Assembly (NCBI GenBank): GCA_947379865.1
Contig: CANCOY010000001.1
Span: forward strand, 39,185 to 103,184
From: Acetobacteraceae bacterium
GTDB taxonomy: Bacteria > Pseudomonadota > Alphaproteobacteria > Zavarziniales > Zavarziniaceae
DNA: 64,000 nucleotides
Direction of reading: 5' to 3'
Position 1 is the stretch's first letter. Each line of letters starts with the position of its first letter. The notes below the pieces were generated by a model. It saw nothing but the letters and a program-made list of their open reading frames with translations, had not been told where the DNA came from and ran no database searches. The position numbers and the translations under genes were made by a program. Shown piece after piece: positions 43,803 to 52,896 of this stretch.

Positions 43803-45068
43803 ATGGAAAACACTGCCAGCCCCGGGGGCCCCGTGAACCGCAGCCTGCTCGCAATCCGCGCCCTTGTCGGCACGGTCATGGTTGGTCTTGGCCCGATTAC
43901 GGTGCTGGCCAGCAATGGCACCGTGGTGCTGCTGTCACTGCTGGCCCTGGGCATGCGGCGAAGCGGCCTGAACCGGGCCATGGGCCTGGCGAAAACGCCG
44001 GGGGGTCTGGCGGTTGGTGCGCTGCTTGGCTGGTGTCTGCTCAGTTCCCTCTGGGCGCCGATCCCGCTGGACGCGGTTGAACCGGCCCTGCGCCTGATCG
44101 GCCTTGTGCTGCTGGGGCTGGCTGCCCTGGCGGGCGCCCGCACCATGGATGACGAAACCCGCACCTTTGCCGCGCGCTGCCTGCTGGTGGGTCTGGCCGT
44201 GATGCTGGTGCTGTTCCTGGTCGAACGGGCCACCGGCTCTGGCGTGCGCGAGCTGATCCGCGGCGCCCCCAGCACCCGGGGTCTGACCAAGACATCGCGC
44301 GGCAGCGTGGTGCTGGGCATCATGCTGTGGCCGGGCGTGGGTCTGCTGGCCTGGTGGCTCAGGCGGCGTGCCCTGGCCGTGGGGCTGTGGCTGGCCAGTG
44401 CGCTGGTGATTTTCAGCCTGAACATGTCGGCCAGCAAGCTTGGCTTCCTCTTGGCCAGCGGTGTCTTTGTGGTGGCCCTGCAGCGCCCCCGCCTGGTGGT
44501 GCGCACCCTGCAGGCCGGGCTGGTGGGGCTGATGCTGCTGGCCCCCGCAGTGCCACGCTATGTTCTCAATCAACAGACCCTGGGCATCGAGGGCCAGCGC
44601 CGCCTGCCGGAATCCTGGCAGCACCGGGTGCAGATCTGGCAGTTCACGGCAGACCACATTGCCGAAAAGCCCCTGTTTGGTGCGGGCTTTGATGCGTCGC
44701 GCACCATTCCCGGCCAGGATCAGTCGATCTTCTTTTATGCCCCCGATGGCAGTCAGGTGTTCCACAAGAAGCTGTTCTCGCTGCATCCCCACAATGCCTA
44801 TCTGCATATCTGGATGGAATTGGGTGCCGTGGGGGCGATCCTGGCGGCCCTGGCAGGCGCCAGCCTGCTGGGCCTGATCCTGCGCCTGTCGGGTGATGTG
44901 CGGGTGCAGGCCCTGGGGGCGGCGACGGCGATGAGTTTCCTCGTCAATGCCTCGGTCAGCTTTGGCATCTGGCAGAGCTGGTTCCTTGCCGCTGCCGTGC
45001 TGGGCGCCTTTGCCCTCGTGCTGCTGGCCGGCCTCATTACACCGGCAAGGCCCCACCCTTCCTCGTGA
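43803..45068 (+). CDS. O-antigen ligase / Wzy-like polymerase family protein
   Basis: A 421-residue inner-membrane protein with about 11 helices. It has a large periplasmic loop (about residues 260-335) containing HRVQIWQFTADHIAEKPLFGAGFDAS and then HPHNAYLHIWMELGAVG. The H-x-H-N-x-x-L motif is the hallmark of the WaaL/Wzy superfamily that joins or polymerises undecaprenyl-linked glycans. No polysaccharide gene cluster surrounds it. The start context is weak, and a GTG about ten codons later is possible. A 16-bp tandem repeat spans the stop codon. Confidence 0.85.
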   Translation: MENTASPGGPVNRSLLAIRALVGTVMVGLGPITVLASNGTVVLLSLLALGMRRSGLNRAMGLAKTPGGLAVGALLGWCLLSSLWAPIPLDAVEPALRLIGLVLLGLAALAGARTMDDETRTFAARCLLVGLAVMLVLFLVERATGSGVRELIRGAPSTRGLTKTSRGSVVLGIMLWPGVGLLAWWLRRRALAVGLWLASALVIFSLNMSASKLGFLLASGVFVVALQRPRLVVRTLQAGLVGLMLLAPAVPRYVLNQQTLGIEGQRRLPESWQHRVQIWQFTADHIAEKPLFGAGFDASRTIPGQDQSIFFYAPDGSQVFHKKLFSLHPHNAYLHIWMELGAVGAILAALAGASLLGLILRLSGDVRVQALGAATAMSFLVNASVSFGIWQSWFLAAAVLGAFALVLLAGLITPARPHPSS

Positions 45069-45087
45069 ACGCCCTTCCTCCTGAACC
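45056..45087. repeat. 16-bp tandem repeat at the ligase-like gene stop codon
   Basis: Units CCCTTCCTCGTGAACG and CCCTTCCTCCTGAACC are adjacent. The first contains the TGA stop (45066-45068). Confidence 0.75.
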
Positions 45088-45093
45088 GGCAGC

Positions 45094-46191
45094 CTAGAGA
45101 GGCAGGCTGAGGCGGTTGGTGAGCATGGGGTTCATCCAGCGGCCAAGGCCGATAAATGTGCGCGGCGCCTGCATTTCGCAAAGTCCCTTGAGCAGGATGG
45201 CGGAGGCGGCCGTGCCAACCTCGCCATGCAGGCGGCGGGCCTCTGGCACCAGCGCCTCCACCAGCACGGGATCAGGGACTGTGGCTATGTTGAAGGCCGG
45301 GTAGCGTTCCACATTGGCTTTGGTGGGCGCAAAATTCGTGATGTCAAAGCCATGACGGCTGGCCAGCCTCTCGTTCGAGGGTGCCAGGCGCTGCAGGATG
45401 GCCAGGCGCTGTTGATGGGTGATCGGCACAGCCTTTGGTCCCTGATCAAGCTGGGCCACGCCGCGTGCTGCCCGCAGCAAAAGCATCTGGACACGGGGCA
45501 GGTTTGCCGGGCGGGTCAGCCTCAGGGCGTTCAGGCGTGCCTGAATGCCATAGAGGGCGGCCGACACGCCTTCGTTGATGCGGGCCGGCGGCGGCAGTGC
45601 CCTTGCCCCAGCCGGTTCATCGATCCGGTCCAGGAACTCACGCTCCAGGGAGCCGGCGGATTGATACTCGCCGATGCAGAGATCCGCCCCTGCCAGGTGG
45701 TCACACAGATTGTCCAGCGCCTCGGCATAATGGGCGTCCGGCGGCAGGGGCACGTCCCGCCCGGCGTCGTGCGCCGGAAAACCATGTTTCAGCGACTGGA
45801 CCATGAGGGAGGCGGCATAGTCGTCCTGGCGGCGCAGCCAGCCAAACACCCGCACCCGGCCAAAGCCCGACAGGTTTTCGGCCAGAAGACGGGCCCGCTC
45901 CCGATAGGGCAGGATGTCTTTGGAGAACAATTCGCTTGTCACCAGATGCCGGGCCGAAGCCGCCGATCTGGTGTAATCCGCCACCTGTTTCCACAGCTCA
46001 GCCATTTTGGCCGCCTTGGTGGTGGCCAGGGCATGGTGCGCCAGGGGGCTGGCATCGCGCACCAGCGTCTGCGCGCGCATGCCCACAGGCACCAGGGCAA
46101 CCCCAAGTGAACTGCCCGCCTCGGTCAGATAATGCTGGATGGCGCTGGAGCCCGTCTTGCGCCAGCCAATATGCAGATAGAGCGTTTGCAC
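45094..46191 (-). CDS. Sulfotransferase-like P-loop protein
   Basis: A 365-residue protein starting LYLHIGWRKTGSSAIQHYL. This matches the 5'-phosphosulfate loop of PAPS sulfotransferases (HIGxxKTGTTxIQ). The later Arg and Ser in RVFGWLRRQDDYAASLMVQSLKHG correspond to the 3'-phosphate-binding region. Acceptor unknown; polysaccharide modification fits the convergent O-antigen ligase-like neighbour. No membrane helix or signal peptide is seen. Confidence 0.68.
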   Translation of the reverse strand: MQTLYLHIGWRKTGSSAIQHYLTEAGSSLGVALVPVGMRAQTLVRDASPLAHHALATTKAAKMAELWKQVADYTRSAASARHLVTSELFSKDILPYRERARLLAENLSGFGRVRVFGWLRRQDDYAASLMVQSLKHGFPAHDAGRDVPLPPDAHYAEALDNLCDHLAGADLCIGEYQSAGSLEREFLDRIDEPAGARALPPPARINEGVSAALYGIQARLNALRLTRPANLPRVQMLLLRAARGVAQLDQGPKAVPITHQQRLAILQRLAPSNERLASRHGFDITNFAPTKANVERYPAFNIATVPDPVLVEALVPEARRLHGEVGTAASAILLKGLCEMQAPRTFIGLGRWMNPMLTNRLSLPL

Positions 46192-46291
46192 GCCGTCATG
46201 TCCCCCGTCACCCCAGAGCCCTGATGCAGGCTAGGGGACGGGGGCAAAAGCATGCGGCAAAATTGCTCCGTCCTGATGCAACTTCAGACGC

Positions 46292-47632
46292 TCAGACGTT
46301 CAGCAGCAGGTGCTCGCGCTCCCAGGCACTGATGACGTGCTGATAGGCGTCGTGTTCGGCCTGTTTGACCTCGATCAGCAGGCTGACGAAATCATCGCCC
46401 AGCACTTCCCGCAGATCGTCGGCGCCATTCAGCTTGTTCAGCGCATCGGGCAGATACCGCGGCAAGGCGAATTTCAGGCGATAGGCGCTGCCCACCACGG
46501 GGTTCGTCGGCTCCAGCCCGTTGACCATGCCGATATAGCCACAGGCAAGCGAGGCCGCGATCACCAGATAGGGATTGGCATCCGCCCCCGGCACGCGGTT
46601 TTCAACGCGCCGCGCCTCTGGGCCGCTTTCGGGCACCCGCAGGCCCGCCGTGCGGTTCTCGCGCCCCCAGTGCAGGTTCACCGGGGCCGACATGTGGCGC
46701 ACCAGGCGGCGATAGGAATTCACATTGGGGGCCAGCAGCGGCATGGCGCCGGGCAGGTACTTCTGCAGGCCGGCGATGTGCGACATGAACAGCGGGGTAT
46801 CGGTGCCGTCTTCGGTGGCAAACAGGTTGCGGCCCGTTTCCATGTCCACCACCGACTGGTGGATGTGCATGGCCGAACCCGGTTCCTGGCTATAGGGCTT
46901 GGCCATGAAGGTGGCATAGACCCCGTGGCGCAGGGCAGCCTGGCGCACCGTGCGTTTGAACAGGAAGGCCTGGTCCGCCATGGTCAGCGGCTCGGAATGA
47001 TTGAAATTGATCTCCACCTGGGCGGTGCCGCCCTCGTGGATCAGGGTATCGACGTCGAGATCCTGGACATCACAATATTTGTAGATGTCCTCGAAAATCG
47101 GATCGAACTCGTTCACCGCGTCGATGCCATAGGACTGGCGCCCCGTCTCGGGCCGGCCCGAACGGCCGATGGGAGGCTGCAAGGGATAGTCGGGGTCGAC
47201 GTTCTTGGCCACCAGATAGAATTCAAGCTCTGGCGCCACCAATGCCTTCCAGCCGCGCGCGGCATAAAGGTCGATCACCTGGCGCAGCACCTGGCGCGGT
47301 GCGATGGGCACCGGCTTGCCCTTGCGATCAAAGGCATCACAGACGACCTGCGCTGTCGGCTCGGTATACCAGGGCACGACGGACAGGGTGGTGGGGTCGG
47401 GCCGCAGGATCACGTCCGGTTCCACCGGGTCGGTCACATCGGAATCAACGAACTCGCCCGTTACCGTCTGGGTAAAGATGCTCTCGGGCAGGCGCAGGCT
47501 GTTGTCCACCTGGCTGCGCACAAACTTGGACGAGGGCAGGATCTTGCCCCGCGCAATCCCCGACATGTCGGGCACCAGGCACTCGACCTCGGTGATGCGT
47601 CGTTCGGCAAGCCAGGAATCCATCTCAGACAT
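46292..47632 (-). CDS. puuA: Glutamine synthetase family protein, gamma-glutamylpolyamine synthetase-like
   Basis: A 446-residue ligase of the GS fold: VAPELEFYLV (metal Glu), VEINFNHSEPL, FMAKPYSQEPGSAMHIHQSV (metal Glu and His) and NRTAGLRVPES (Arg). The PuuA/GlnA4 branch couples glutamate to putrescine or other amines with ATP. The start MSEMDSWL overlaps the end of the hydrolase gene by 8 bp, so both are one transcript. That pairing favours gamma-glutamyl-amine metabolism rather than ammonium assimilation. Confidence 0.85.
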   Translation of the reverse strand: MSEMDSWLAERRITEVECLVPDMSGIARGKILPSSKFVRSQVDNSLRLPESIFTQTVTGEFVDSDVTDPVEPDVILRPDPTTLSVVPWYTEPTAQVVCDAFDRKGKPVPIAPRQVLRQVIDLYAARGWKALVAPELEFYLVAKNVDPDYPLQPPIGRSGRPETGRQSYGIDAVNEFDPIFEDIYKYCDVQDLDVDTLIHEGGTAQVEINFNHSEPLTMADQAFLFKRTVRQAALRHGVYATFMAKPYSQEPGSAMHIHQSVVDMETGRNLFATEDGTDTPLFMSHIAGLQKYLPGAMPLLAPNVNSYRRLVRHMSAPVNLHWGRENRTAGLRVPESGPEARRVENRVPGADANPYLVIAASLACGYIGMVNGLEPTNPVVGSAYRLKFALPRYLPDALNKLNGADDLREVLGDDFVSLLIEVKQAEHDAYQHVISAWEREHLLLNV

Positions 47633-48428
47633 GCAACACCTTTGAAACAGGAACAGGATTGGCGGCGGCATGGGCGCGCACCGCCTGGCCGAAGGCCGAA
47701 AACAGCGCCGTGGCGAAGGGGTCTTCCCAATAGCGCCACTCGGGATGCCACTGGGTGGCCAGGGCAAAGGACTTTGCCCCCTCCACCCGCACCGCCTCGA
47801 TGGTGCCGTCAGGCGCCACCGCTTCCACAGCAAGGCCCGGCGCCAGCCGGTCGATCCCCTGGCCGTGGATGGAATTGACCATGATCTCGTGGCCCCCGGC
47901 GATGGCCGCCAGCTGGCCGCCCGGGGTCAGCGCGACCATGTGCTTGGGGCGATAGACTTCGGCAGGCGCACCCGGCCCGCCGCGATGGTCCAGGCGGCCC
48001 GGCTCTTCTTCCAGATGCTGAAAGAGGCTACCACCCATGACCACATTGAGTTCCTGAAAGCCGCGACAGATCGCCAGCACCGGCACGCCCCGCGCCAGGG
48101 CCAGGCGCAGCAGCGGCAGGGTGGTGGCATCGCGCTGGGGGTCCTGCAGCACGCCATCACGCGGCGGCGGACCGCCATAGAGGCCGGGCGCCACATTGGA
48201 GGGGCTGCCGGTGATCAGCAGGCCATGCACATGGGCCAGCACGGTTTCCACCGCGATGGGCCGGGGCAGCGAGGGGATCAGGAAAGGCGTGCACCCCGCC
48301 CCTTCAGAGACGGCGATAACATATTTTTCGCCCGCCGCCTGGAACGGGTGACCATCAAGCTGTTTCAGGCAGCAGGGTATGCCGACGACGGGCGGCGGCA
48401 TGGCGGAAGCGGGGGGCTCTGCGGTCAT
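47625..48428 (-). CDS. puuD: Gamma-glutamyl-gamma-aminobutyrate hydrolase-like (PuuD, class I GATase)
   Basis: A 267-residue hydrolase with the class I amidotransferase triad: Cys in VLAICRGFQELNV, and His and Glu in ATQWHPEW. The block LITGSPSNVAPGLYG matches PuuD, which releases GABA from gamma-glutamyl-GABA. It starts at 48428 (MTAEPPAS) with a poor ribosome site. It lies immediately upstream of the puuA-like gene (8-bp overlap). The oxidase and aldehyde dehydrogenase of the Puu route are not in this window. Confidence 0.85.
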   Translation of the reverse strand: MTAEPPASAMPPPVVGIPCCLKQLDGHPFQAAGEKYVIAVSEGAGCTPFLIPSLPRPIAVETVLAHVHGLLITGSPSNVAPGLYGGPPPRDGVLQDPQRDATTLPLLRLALARGVPVLAICRGFQELNVVMGGSLFQHLEEEPGRLDHRGGPGAPAEVYRPKHMVALTPGGQLAAIAGGHEIMVNSIHGQGIDRLAPGLAVEAVAPDGTIEAVRVEGAKSFALATQWHPEWRYWEDPFATALFSAFGQAVRAHAAANPVPVSKVLHV

Positions 48429-48478
48429 GATGGCTGAGTGTACCCCGGCGGCAGCATCTTTGCACGCGATGGCTGGCC

Positions 48479-49159
48479 TCAGCGCGTGCGCTGTGTGGTT
48501 ACCGGGGGATCGTTGAACACGAAGAGCTTGGCGTCGAGACGCACGTCCCTGACGACGTCGTGCAACTGCACCGTGGTGATCTGGTTCTGGCTGTCGATCA
48601 CCAGCCACTGGCGCAGTTCCAGCGGCTGATCGGCGAACACCAGGGTGATGGAGCCCTGGTCGCGGTTGTCGGGATCGACCAGGGTGATTTCCAGCACGCC
48701 CGGCCGGCGACGAACCCCCGTCACTTCCGAGCCCTTGGCCAGATCCACCCTGTCCCGCACCAGCACCGAGATGGGCGTGGCGGCAATGGGAACGCGATCA
48801 ACCTGCTTGGTCTCGGCGTCATAGACCACCACCCAGGTGCCATCGCCCACGATCAGGATGGGGCTGGGCGGCGCATATTCAAAGCGCATGCGGCCCGGGC
48901 GCGAGAGATAGAACAGGCCCTCACTCAACCCGCCATCGGGCGCCACCTGGGTAAAGCCCGCCTTCAGCACGCGGACCTGGTTGAGATAGGCCTCAACCCG
49001 GCTCACATCAGCCTGGTCGGCGGCCGAGAGTTTGGGGGGCGAGGGTTTGGGGGCCGCAAGGGCGCCGTGCGGCAGCAGGACCAGGGCAAGCACCCCGGCG
49101 ATCAGGCCGCGCCATAAGAAATGTCGCATTCCCCAGTCATGGCCCCAAAATGCGGCCAT
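48479..49159 (-). CDS. lolA: Outer-membrane lipoprotein carrier LolA-like protein
   Basis: A 226-residue periplasmic protein with signal peptide RHFLWRGLIAGVLALVLLPHGALA. The LolA half-barrel follows: VEAYLNQVRVLKAGFTQV, GLFYLSRPGRMRFEY, VGDGTWVVVYD. LolA ferries lipoproteins to the outer membrane. The ATG at 49159 has AGAGG seven bases upstream; ATG 49129 is the alternative, directly at the signal peptide. It follows ftsK on the same strand, as in many alphaproteobacteria. Confidence 0.88.
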   Translation of the reverse strand: MAAFWGHDWGMRHFLWRGLIAGVLALVLLPHGALAAPKPSPPKLSAADQADVSRVEAYLNQVRVLKAGFTQVAPDGGLSEGLFYLSRPGRMRFEYAPPSPILIVGDGTWVVVYDAETKQVDRVPIAATPISVLVRDRVDLAKGSEVTGVRRRPGVLEITLVDPDNRDQGSITLVFADQPLELRQWLVIDSQNQITTVQLHDVVRDVRLDAKLFVFNDPPVTTQRTR

Positions 49160-49171
49160 CTCAAGGCCTCT

Positions 49172-49243
49172 AGTGCTCTTGGGGCCTCTCGTGCTCTTGG
49201 GGCCTGTCGTGGTCTGGGGGCCTGTAGTAGTCCGGGGGCCGGC
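49172..49243. repeat. 18-bp tandem repeat, four units, upstream of lolA
   Basis: Four contiguous 18-bp units of the form (A/C)GTGCTCTTGGGGCCTGT, the last two more diverged, lie between ftsK and lolA just before the lolA ribosome site. If translated on the minus strand they would give Thr-Gly-Pro-type hexapeptides. Confidence 0.8.
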
Positions 49244-49266
49244 TGACCAGTGAGGCCTAGAGCCCA

Positions 49267-51780
49267 TCAATAGGCATCGGCCGAATGGTCGCCCACCAGC
49301 ACCTCGCGCTTGCCCACATGGTTGGGCTTGCCCACCACGCCCTGCGTCTCCATCTCCTCGATGATGCGGGCGGCGCGGTTATAGCCGATCTGCAGATGGC
49401 GCTGGATGAAGCTGGTGGAGGCCTTGCCTTCCCGCGCCACCAGCGCCACGGCCCGGTCATAGAGATCATCGCCGGTGGAGGCAGCCCCGGCCTCGCCACC
49501 ACCCACAGGCCCGTCGACCTCTTCGGTGACCGCGTCGAGATAGGACGGCTCGCCCTGGTCCTTGAGGAAGGCCACCACCTGCTCGACCTCATGGTCCGAG
49601 ACGAACGGCCCGTGCACCCGGGTGACCCGGCCGCCGCCGGCCATATAGAGCATGTCGCCCTGCCCCAGCAGCTGTTCCGCCCCCTGCTCGCCCAGAATGG
49701 TGCGGCTGTCGATGCGGCTCGTCACCTGGAAGCTGATGCGGGTGGGGAAATTCGCCTTGATGGTGCCGGTGATCACGTCCACCGAGGGGCGCTGGGTGGC
49801 CATGACAATGTGGATGCCGGCGGCCCGCGCCATCTGGGCCAGACGCTGGATCGCCCCTTCAATGTCCTTGCCCGCCACCATCATCAGGTCGGCCATCTCG
49901 TCGACAATGACGACGATGAAGGGCAGGTGGGTGAGGTCGATGGGCTGTTCTTCCATCACCGGCTTGCCGGTTTCGGGATCAAAGCCGGTCTGCACCGTGC
50001 GCTTCAGCACCTCGCCATTGGCGCGCGCCTCGGCCAGACGCTGGTTGAAACCGGCAATGTTCCGCACGCCCAGCTTGGACATCTTGCGATAGCGGTCCTC
50101 CATCTCGCGCACGGTCCATTTCAGCGCGACAACGGCCTTGCCCGGTTCGGTAACTACCGGCGCCAGCAGATGGGGGATGCCGTCATAGACGGAGAGTTCC
50201 AGCATCTTGGGGTCGATCATGATGAACTTGCACTGGTCCGGCGGCAGCCGGTAGAGCAGCGACATGATCATGGTGTTGATGGCCACCGACTTGCCCGAAC
50301 CCGTGGTGCCCGCCACCAGCAGATGGGGCATGCGGGTGAGGTCGGCAATCACGCCGCCACCGCCAATGTCCTTGCCCAGCGCCAGCGGCAGTTGCGAGGC
50401 GTTCGATTCATAGGCCGGGCTGGCCAGCAGTTCCGACAGATAGACGGTCTCGCGCACCTGGTTGGGCAGTTCGATGCCAATCACATTGCGCCCCGGGATC
50501 ACCGAGACGCGGGCAGAGACCGCACTCATGGAGCGCGCAATGTCGTCGGCCAGGCCAATCACCCGCGCGGATTTCGTGCCGGGTGCCGGTTCCAGCTCGT
50601 AAAGGGTGACCACGGGGCCGGGGCGCACCTTCACGATCTGGCCGCGCACGCCGAAATCATCCAGCACGCCTTCCAGCAGGCGGGCGTTCTGTTCCAGCGC
50701 CTCCTCGTTCACCGCTTCCACGCGGCGGCCGGGGGGCGGCGCCTTCAGCAGGCCAAGGGGGGGCAGGCTGTATTCATCCACCGGCCCAAGGGCGAGGCTG
50801 GTCTGGTTTTCCTGTTCGGCGCGCTTGCTGCGCTTTGTCTGGCTGGGGGCGATTTCCACCCGCTTTTCCAGCGCCGAACGCGCAGGCGCCTGGCCGGGCA
50901 CTGCGGCCGGTTGCTCGAAAGCCCGGGGATGCTCCGCCGGTTCCAGATCGTCGGCCGCATCAAAATCCGCGTCGTCGCTGTATTCGGGGCTGCCGCCAAG
51001 GCTGGGCTCCAGGGTGCGCAGGCCCCGGTGGCGCCGGGGTACAGGCGTGATGTCCTCTGCCGGATCATCGTCCCAGGCGGACTGGCGACGGCTGCGGGCG
51101 GCACCGGTTGCCCGGTTCAGACCCCGGCCCAGTGCCGCACCCACAAGGGCCAGCCCCCGGCCCATGGTCCGCCATTCCCCCACACTCAGGCCAAGGCACA
51201 GCACCAGAGAGGCGAGGGCACCAAGGCCAATCACCAAGCCGGCCACAAGGCCAGCGCCGCTGCCGGCCCCCAGCGTGACGAATCCCTTTTGCGCCCCGCT
51301 GGCAATGCTGAAGCCGATGGAGCCACCCAGGCTCTGGCCGGCCACGTCGAACGGCCAGCCGGCGGGCGTGGGCAGATAGGCCAGCAGCGCCCCCACCAGG
51401 CCGATGGCCACCGGCAGCAGACCCAGATTGGCCCACCAGAAGGTGAGCCCGCGATGGCTGGCAATCCGCCAGGCCCAGGCCAGCAGGGCCAGCACCGGCA
51501 CGACGGCACCAAGGCCCACCATCTGCAACAATGTGTCCGCCACGCTGGCGCCGGGCCGGCCGAGAAGATTGCGTGCGGCCCCTGCGGTGGCCTTGTTCCA
51601 CGACGGGTCGCCGCCATGCCAGCTGAACAGGGCAAGCAGCAGCAACAGGGCAAGGCCTGCCACGGCGAGGCCGCCAAGCTCTATGGCGCGGCGCCGCAGC
51701 AGCGCCGACGTATCTGCCGGCAGCAGCTTGACCGCAGGTGAACTGGCGCCTGAGCGGGCGCTGGTGCCAGACCGGGCCAT
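49267..51780 (-). CDS. ftsK: DNA translocase FtsK
   Basis: An 837-residue septal DNA pump. Four N-terminal membrane helices (about 30-190) precede a charged linker (about 200-340). The motor domain has Walker [13 protein letters not shown], the block [17 protein letters not shown], Walker [13 protein letters not shown], and [20 protein letters not shown]. The C-terminal gamma winged helix ([38 protein letters not shown]) reads KOPS sites. ATG 51780 behind GGGGGAG is preferred; ATG 51816 is possible. The linker is shorter than in E. coli FtsK. Confidence 0.96.
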   Translation of the reverse strand: MARSGTSARSGASSPAVKLLPADTSALLRRRAIELGGLAVAGLALLLLLALFSWHGGDPSWNKATAGAARNLLGRPGASVADTLLQMVGLGAVVPVLALLAWAWRIASHRGLTFWWANLGLLPVAIGLVGALLAYLPTPAGWPFDVAGQSLGGSIGFSIASGAQKGFVTLGAGSGAGLVAGLVIGLGALASLVLCLGLSVGEWRTMGRGLALVGAALGRGLNRATGAARSRRQSAWDDDPAEDITPVPRRHRGLRTLEPSLGGSPEYSDDADFDAADDLEPAEHPRAFEQPAAVPGQAPARSALEKRVEIAPSQTKRSKRAEQENQTSLALGPVDEYSLPPLGLLKAPPPGRRVEAVNEEALEQNARLLEGVLDDFGVRGQIVKVRPGPVVTLYELEPAPGTKSARVIGLADDIARSMSAVSARVSVIPGRNVIGIELPNQVRETVYLSELLASPAYESNASQLPLALGKDIGGGGVIADLTRMPHLLVAGTTGSGKSVAINTMIMSLLYRLPPDQCKFIMIDPKMLELSVYDGIPHLLAPVVTEPGKAVVALKWTVREMEDRYRKMSKLGVRNIAGFNQRLAEARANGEVLKRTVQTGFDPETGKPVMEEQPIDLTHLPFIVVIVDEMADLMMVAGKDIEGAIQRLAQMARAAGIHIVMATQRPSVDVITGTIKANFPTRISFQVTSRIDSRTILGEQGAEQLLGQGDMLYMAGGGRVTRVHGPFVSDHEVEQVVAFLKDQGEPSYLDAVTEEVDGPVGGGEAGAASTGDDLYDRAVALVAREGKASTSFIQRHLQIGYNRAARIIEEMETQGVVGKPNHVGKREVLVGDHSADAY

Positions 51781-51934
51781 GGGCTCCCCCGACGCGAATG
51801 CGTGATTCCCAACCATAGCCGAGGCGGTGCCGCATCGACAAGAGAAAGCACCAAGATACTTGGAGATCAGAGACTTGTCAGGGATCTCTCACATCAGGTG
51901 CCAACGCGAATCACAGCCCTGCCAGCCCACCTGT

Positions 51935-52762
51935 TCAGAGATACCCGAAGCGGCGCATCTGCTCGGCATGCTGGCCTTCGATGGTGCGCGCCTGTTCGGG
52001 CGTCAGGATCTTCTTCCACTGTTCCTTGCGGCCCTCGCGGAAGAAACTCTGGGCGTTGACGCTGCGCTCGGCAAAGCCGTGCTTGCTCTCCAGCGCCTTC
52101 AGGGCATTGAAGCTGGAAAAGCGAATGGCCTTTTGCAGGCGTTCCTTGCCGGCGTCCACCCCCAGGAACTTCGCGATGCCACCGAAGGTGACAAAGGCCT
52201 TGTCCAGCATGTCCTCGTAGCGGACGACGTGCAGCTGGGGGTTTGGCACCGCCGTCCAGCTCGACACATTCAGGGACCAGCTTGAGATCAGCTGCGGGAT
52301 CTGGGTGTCCGACACGGCGGTGCCACCCTTGGGATTGGCCATGCGGGCAATGGCCTGGTCCAGGGTGACGCCATAATGATGGGTGACGGAAATCGCCACG
52401 TCGCGCGGGTCGCGCACGATGTAGATGGCGCCGGCCGTCACCTCTGGATTGATCATGGGCACGCCGTTCTGTTCCAGATTGGCGGCGTGGGTCTTGACGA
52501 AGACCGAGTCCGGGTGGGAGCCGGTGATCAGCCGCTGGGCCACGGGCCGCAGGCGGGCCAGCGTCTCCTCGTCGAAGTCCTCGGGCATGACGCCGTCATT
52601 GGCCTGACGGTACCAGGGCTTGTAGGTATCGCTGGCGGTAAAGCGCACCAGCGTGTCCGGCGGCAGGGGTTCGGCCGGGTTGATGAACAGATTGTGCAGA
52701 TAGGCCCGCATCCACGTGTTGCCCGACTTCGGATAGGACGCAAGCCAGACCAGCGCACCCAT
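51935..52762 (-). CDS. PAPS-dependent sulfotransferase domain protein
   Basis: A 275-residue cytosolic sulfotransferase. The 5'-phosphosulfate loop is WLASYPKSGNTWMRAYL at the N-terminus. The 3'-phosphate region is IYIVRDPRDVAISVTHHYG, with Arg and Ser. A further motif is VRYEDML. This is a standard Sulfotransfer_1 layout; the acceptor is unknown. The start at 52762 (MGALVWLAS) follows a G-rich stretch. It lies downstream of the porin beyond that gene's terminator. Confidence 0.88.
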   Translation of the reverse strand: MGALVWLASYPKSGNTWMRAYLHNLFINPAEPLPPDTLVRFTASDTYKPWYRQANDGVMPEDFDEETLARLRPVAQRLITGSHPDSVFVKTHAANLEQNGVPMINPEVTAGAIYIVRDPRDVAISVTHHYGVTLDQAIARMANPKGGTAVSDTQIPQLISSWSLNVSSWTAVPNPQLHVVRYEDMLDKAFVTFGGIAKFLGVDAGKERLQKAIRFSSFNALKALESKHGFAERSVNAQSFFREGRKEQWKKILTPEQARTIEGQHAEQMRRFGYL

Positions 52763-52840
52763 GACACCCCCCGCAGCAAGACCGGCCACCCCGGCCAGCC
52801 GGAGGATGCCCTGCAAGCGCCCCCGATGAAAAGAGGGCGC

Positions 52841-52871
52841 AAAAGAAAAGGGCGGATCCGCAGACCCGCCC
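52841..52871 (-). terminator. Porin gene terminator
   Basis: On the minus strand GGGCGG pairs with CCGCCC around GTCTGCGGAT, followed by TTTTCTTTT. It lies 26 bp past the porin stop codon. Confidence 0.8.
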
Positions 52872-52896
52872 CTCTCAACCCTGGATGGTGCCAGCC

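Noticed and set aside
49285..51741. Very long open frame antisense to ftsK
   Set aside because: High-GC genes often leave the opposite strand free of stops. The predicted protein is rich in His, Arg, Gln and Gly without domain signs, while the other strand encodes a complete FtsK.
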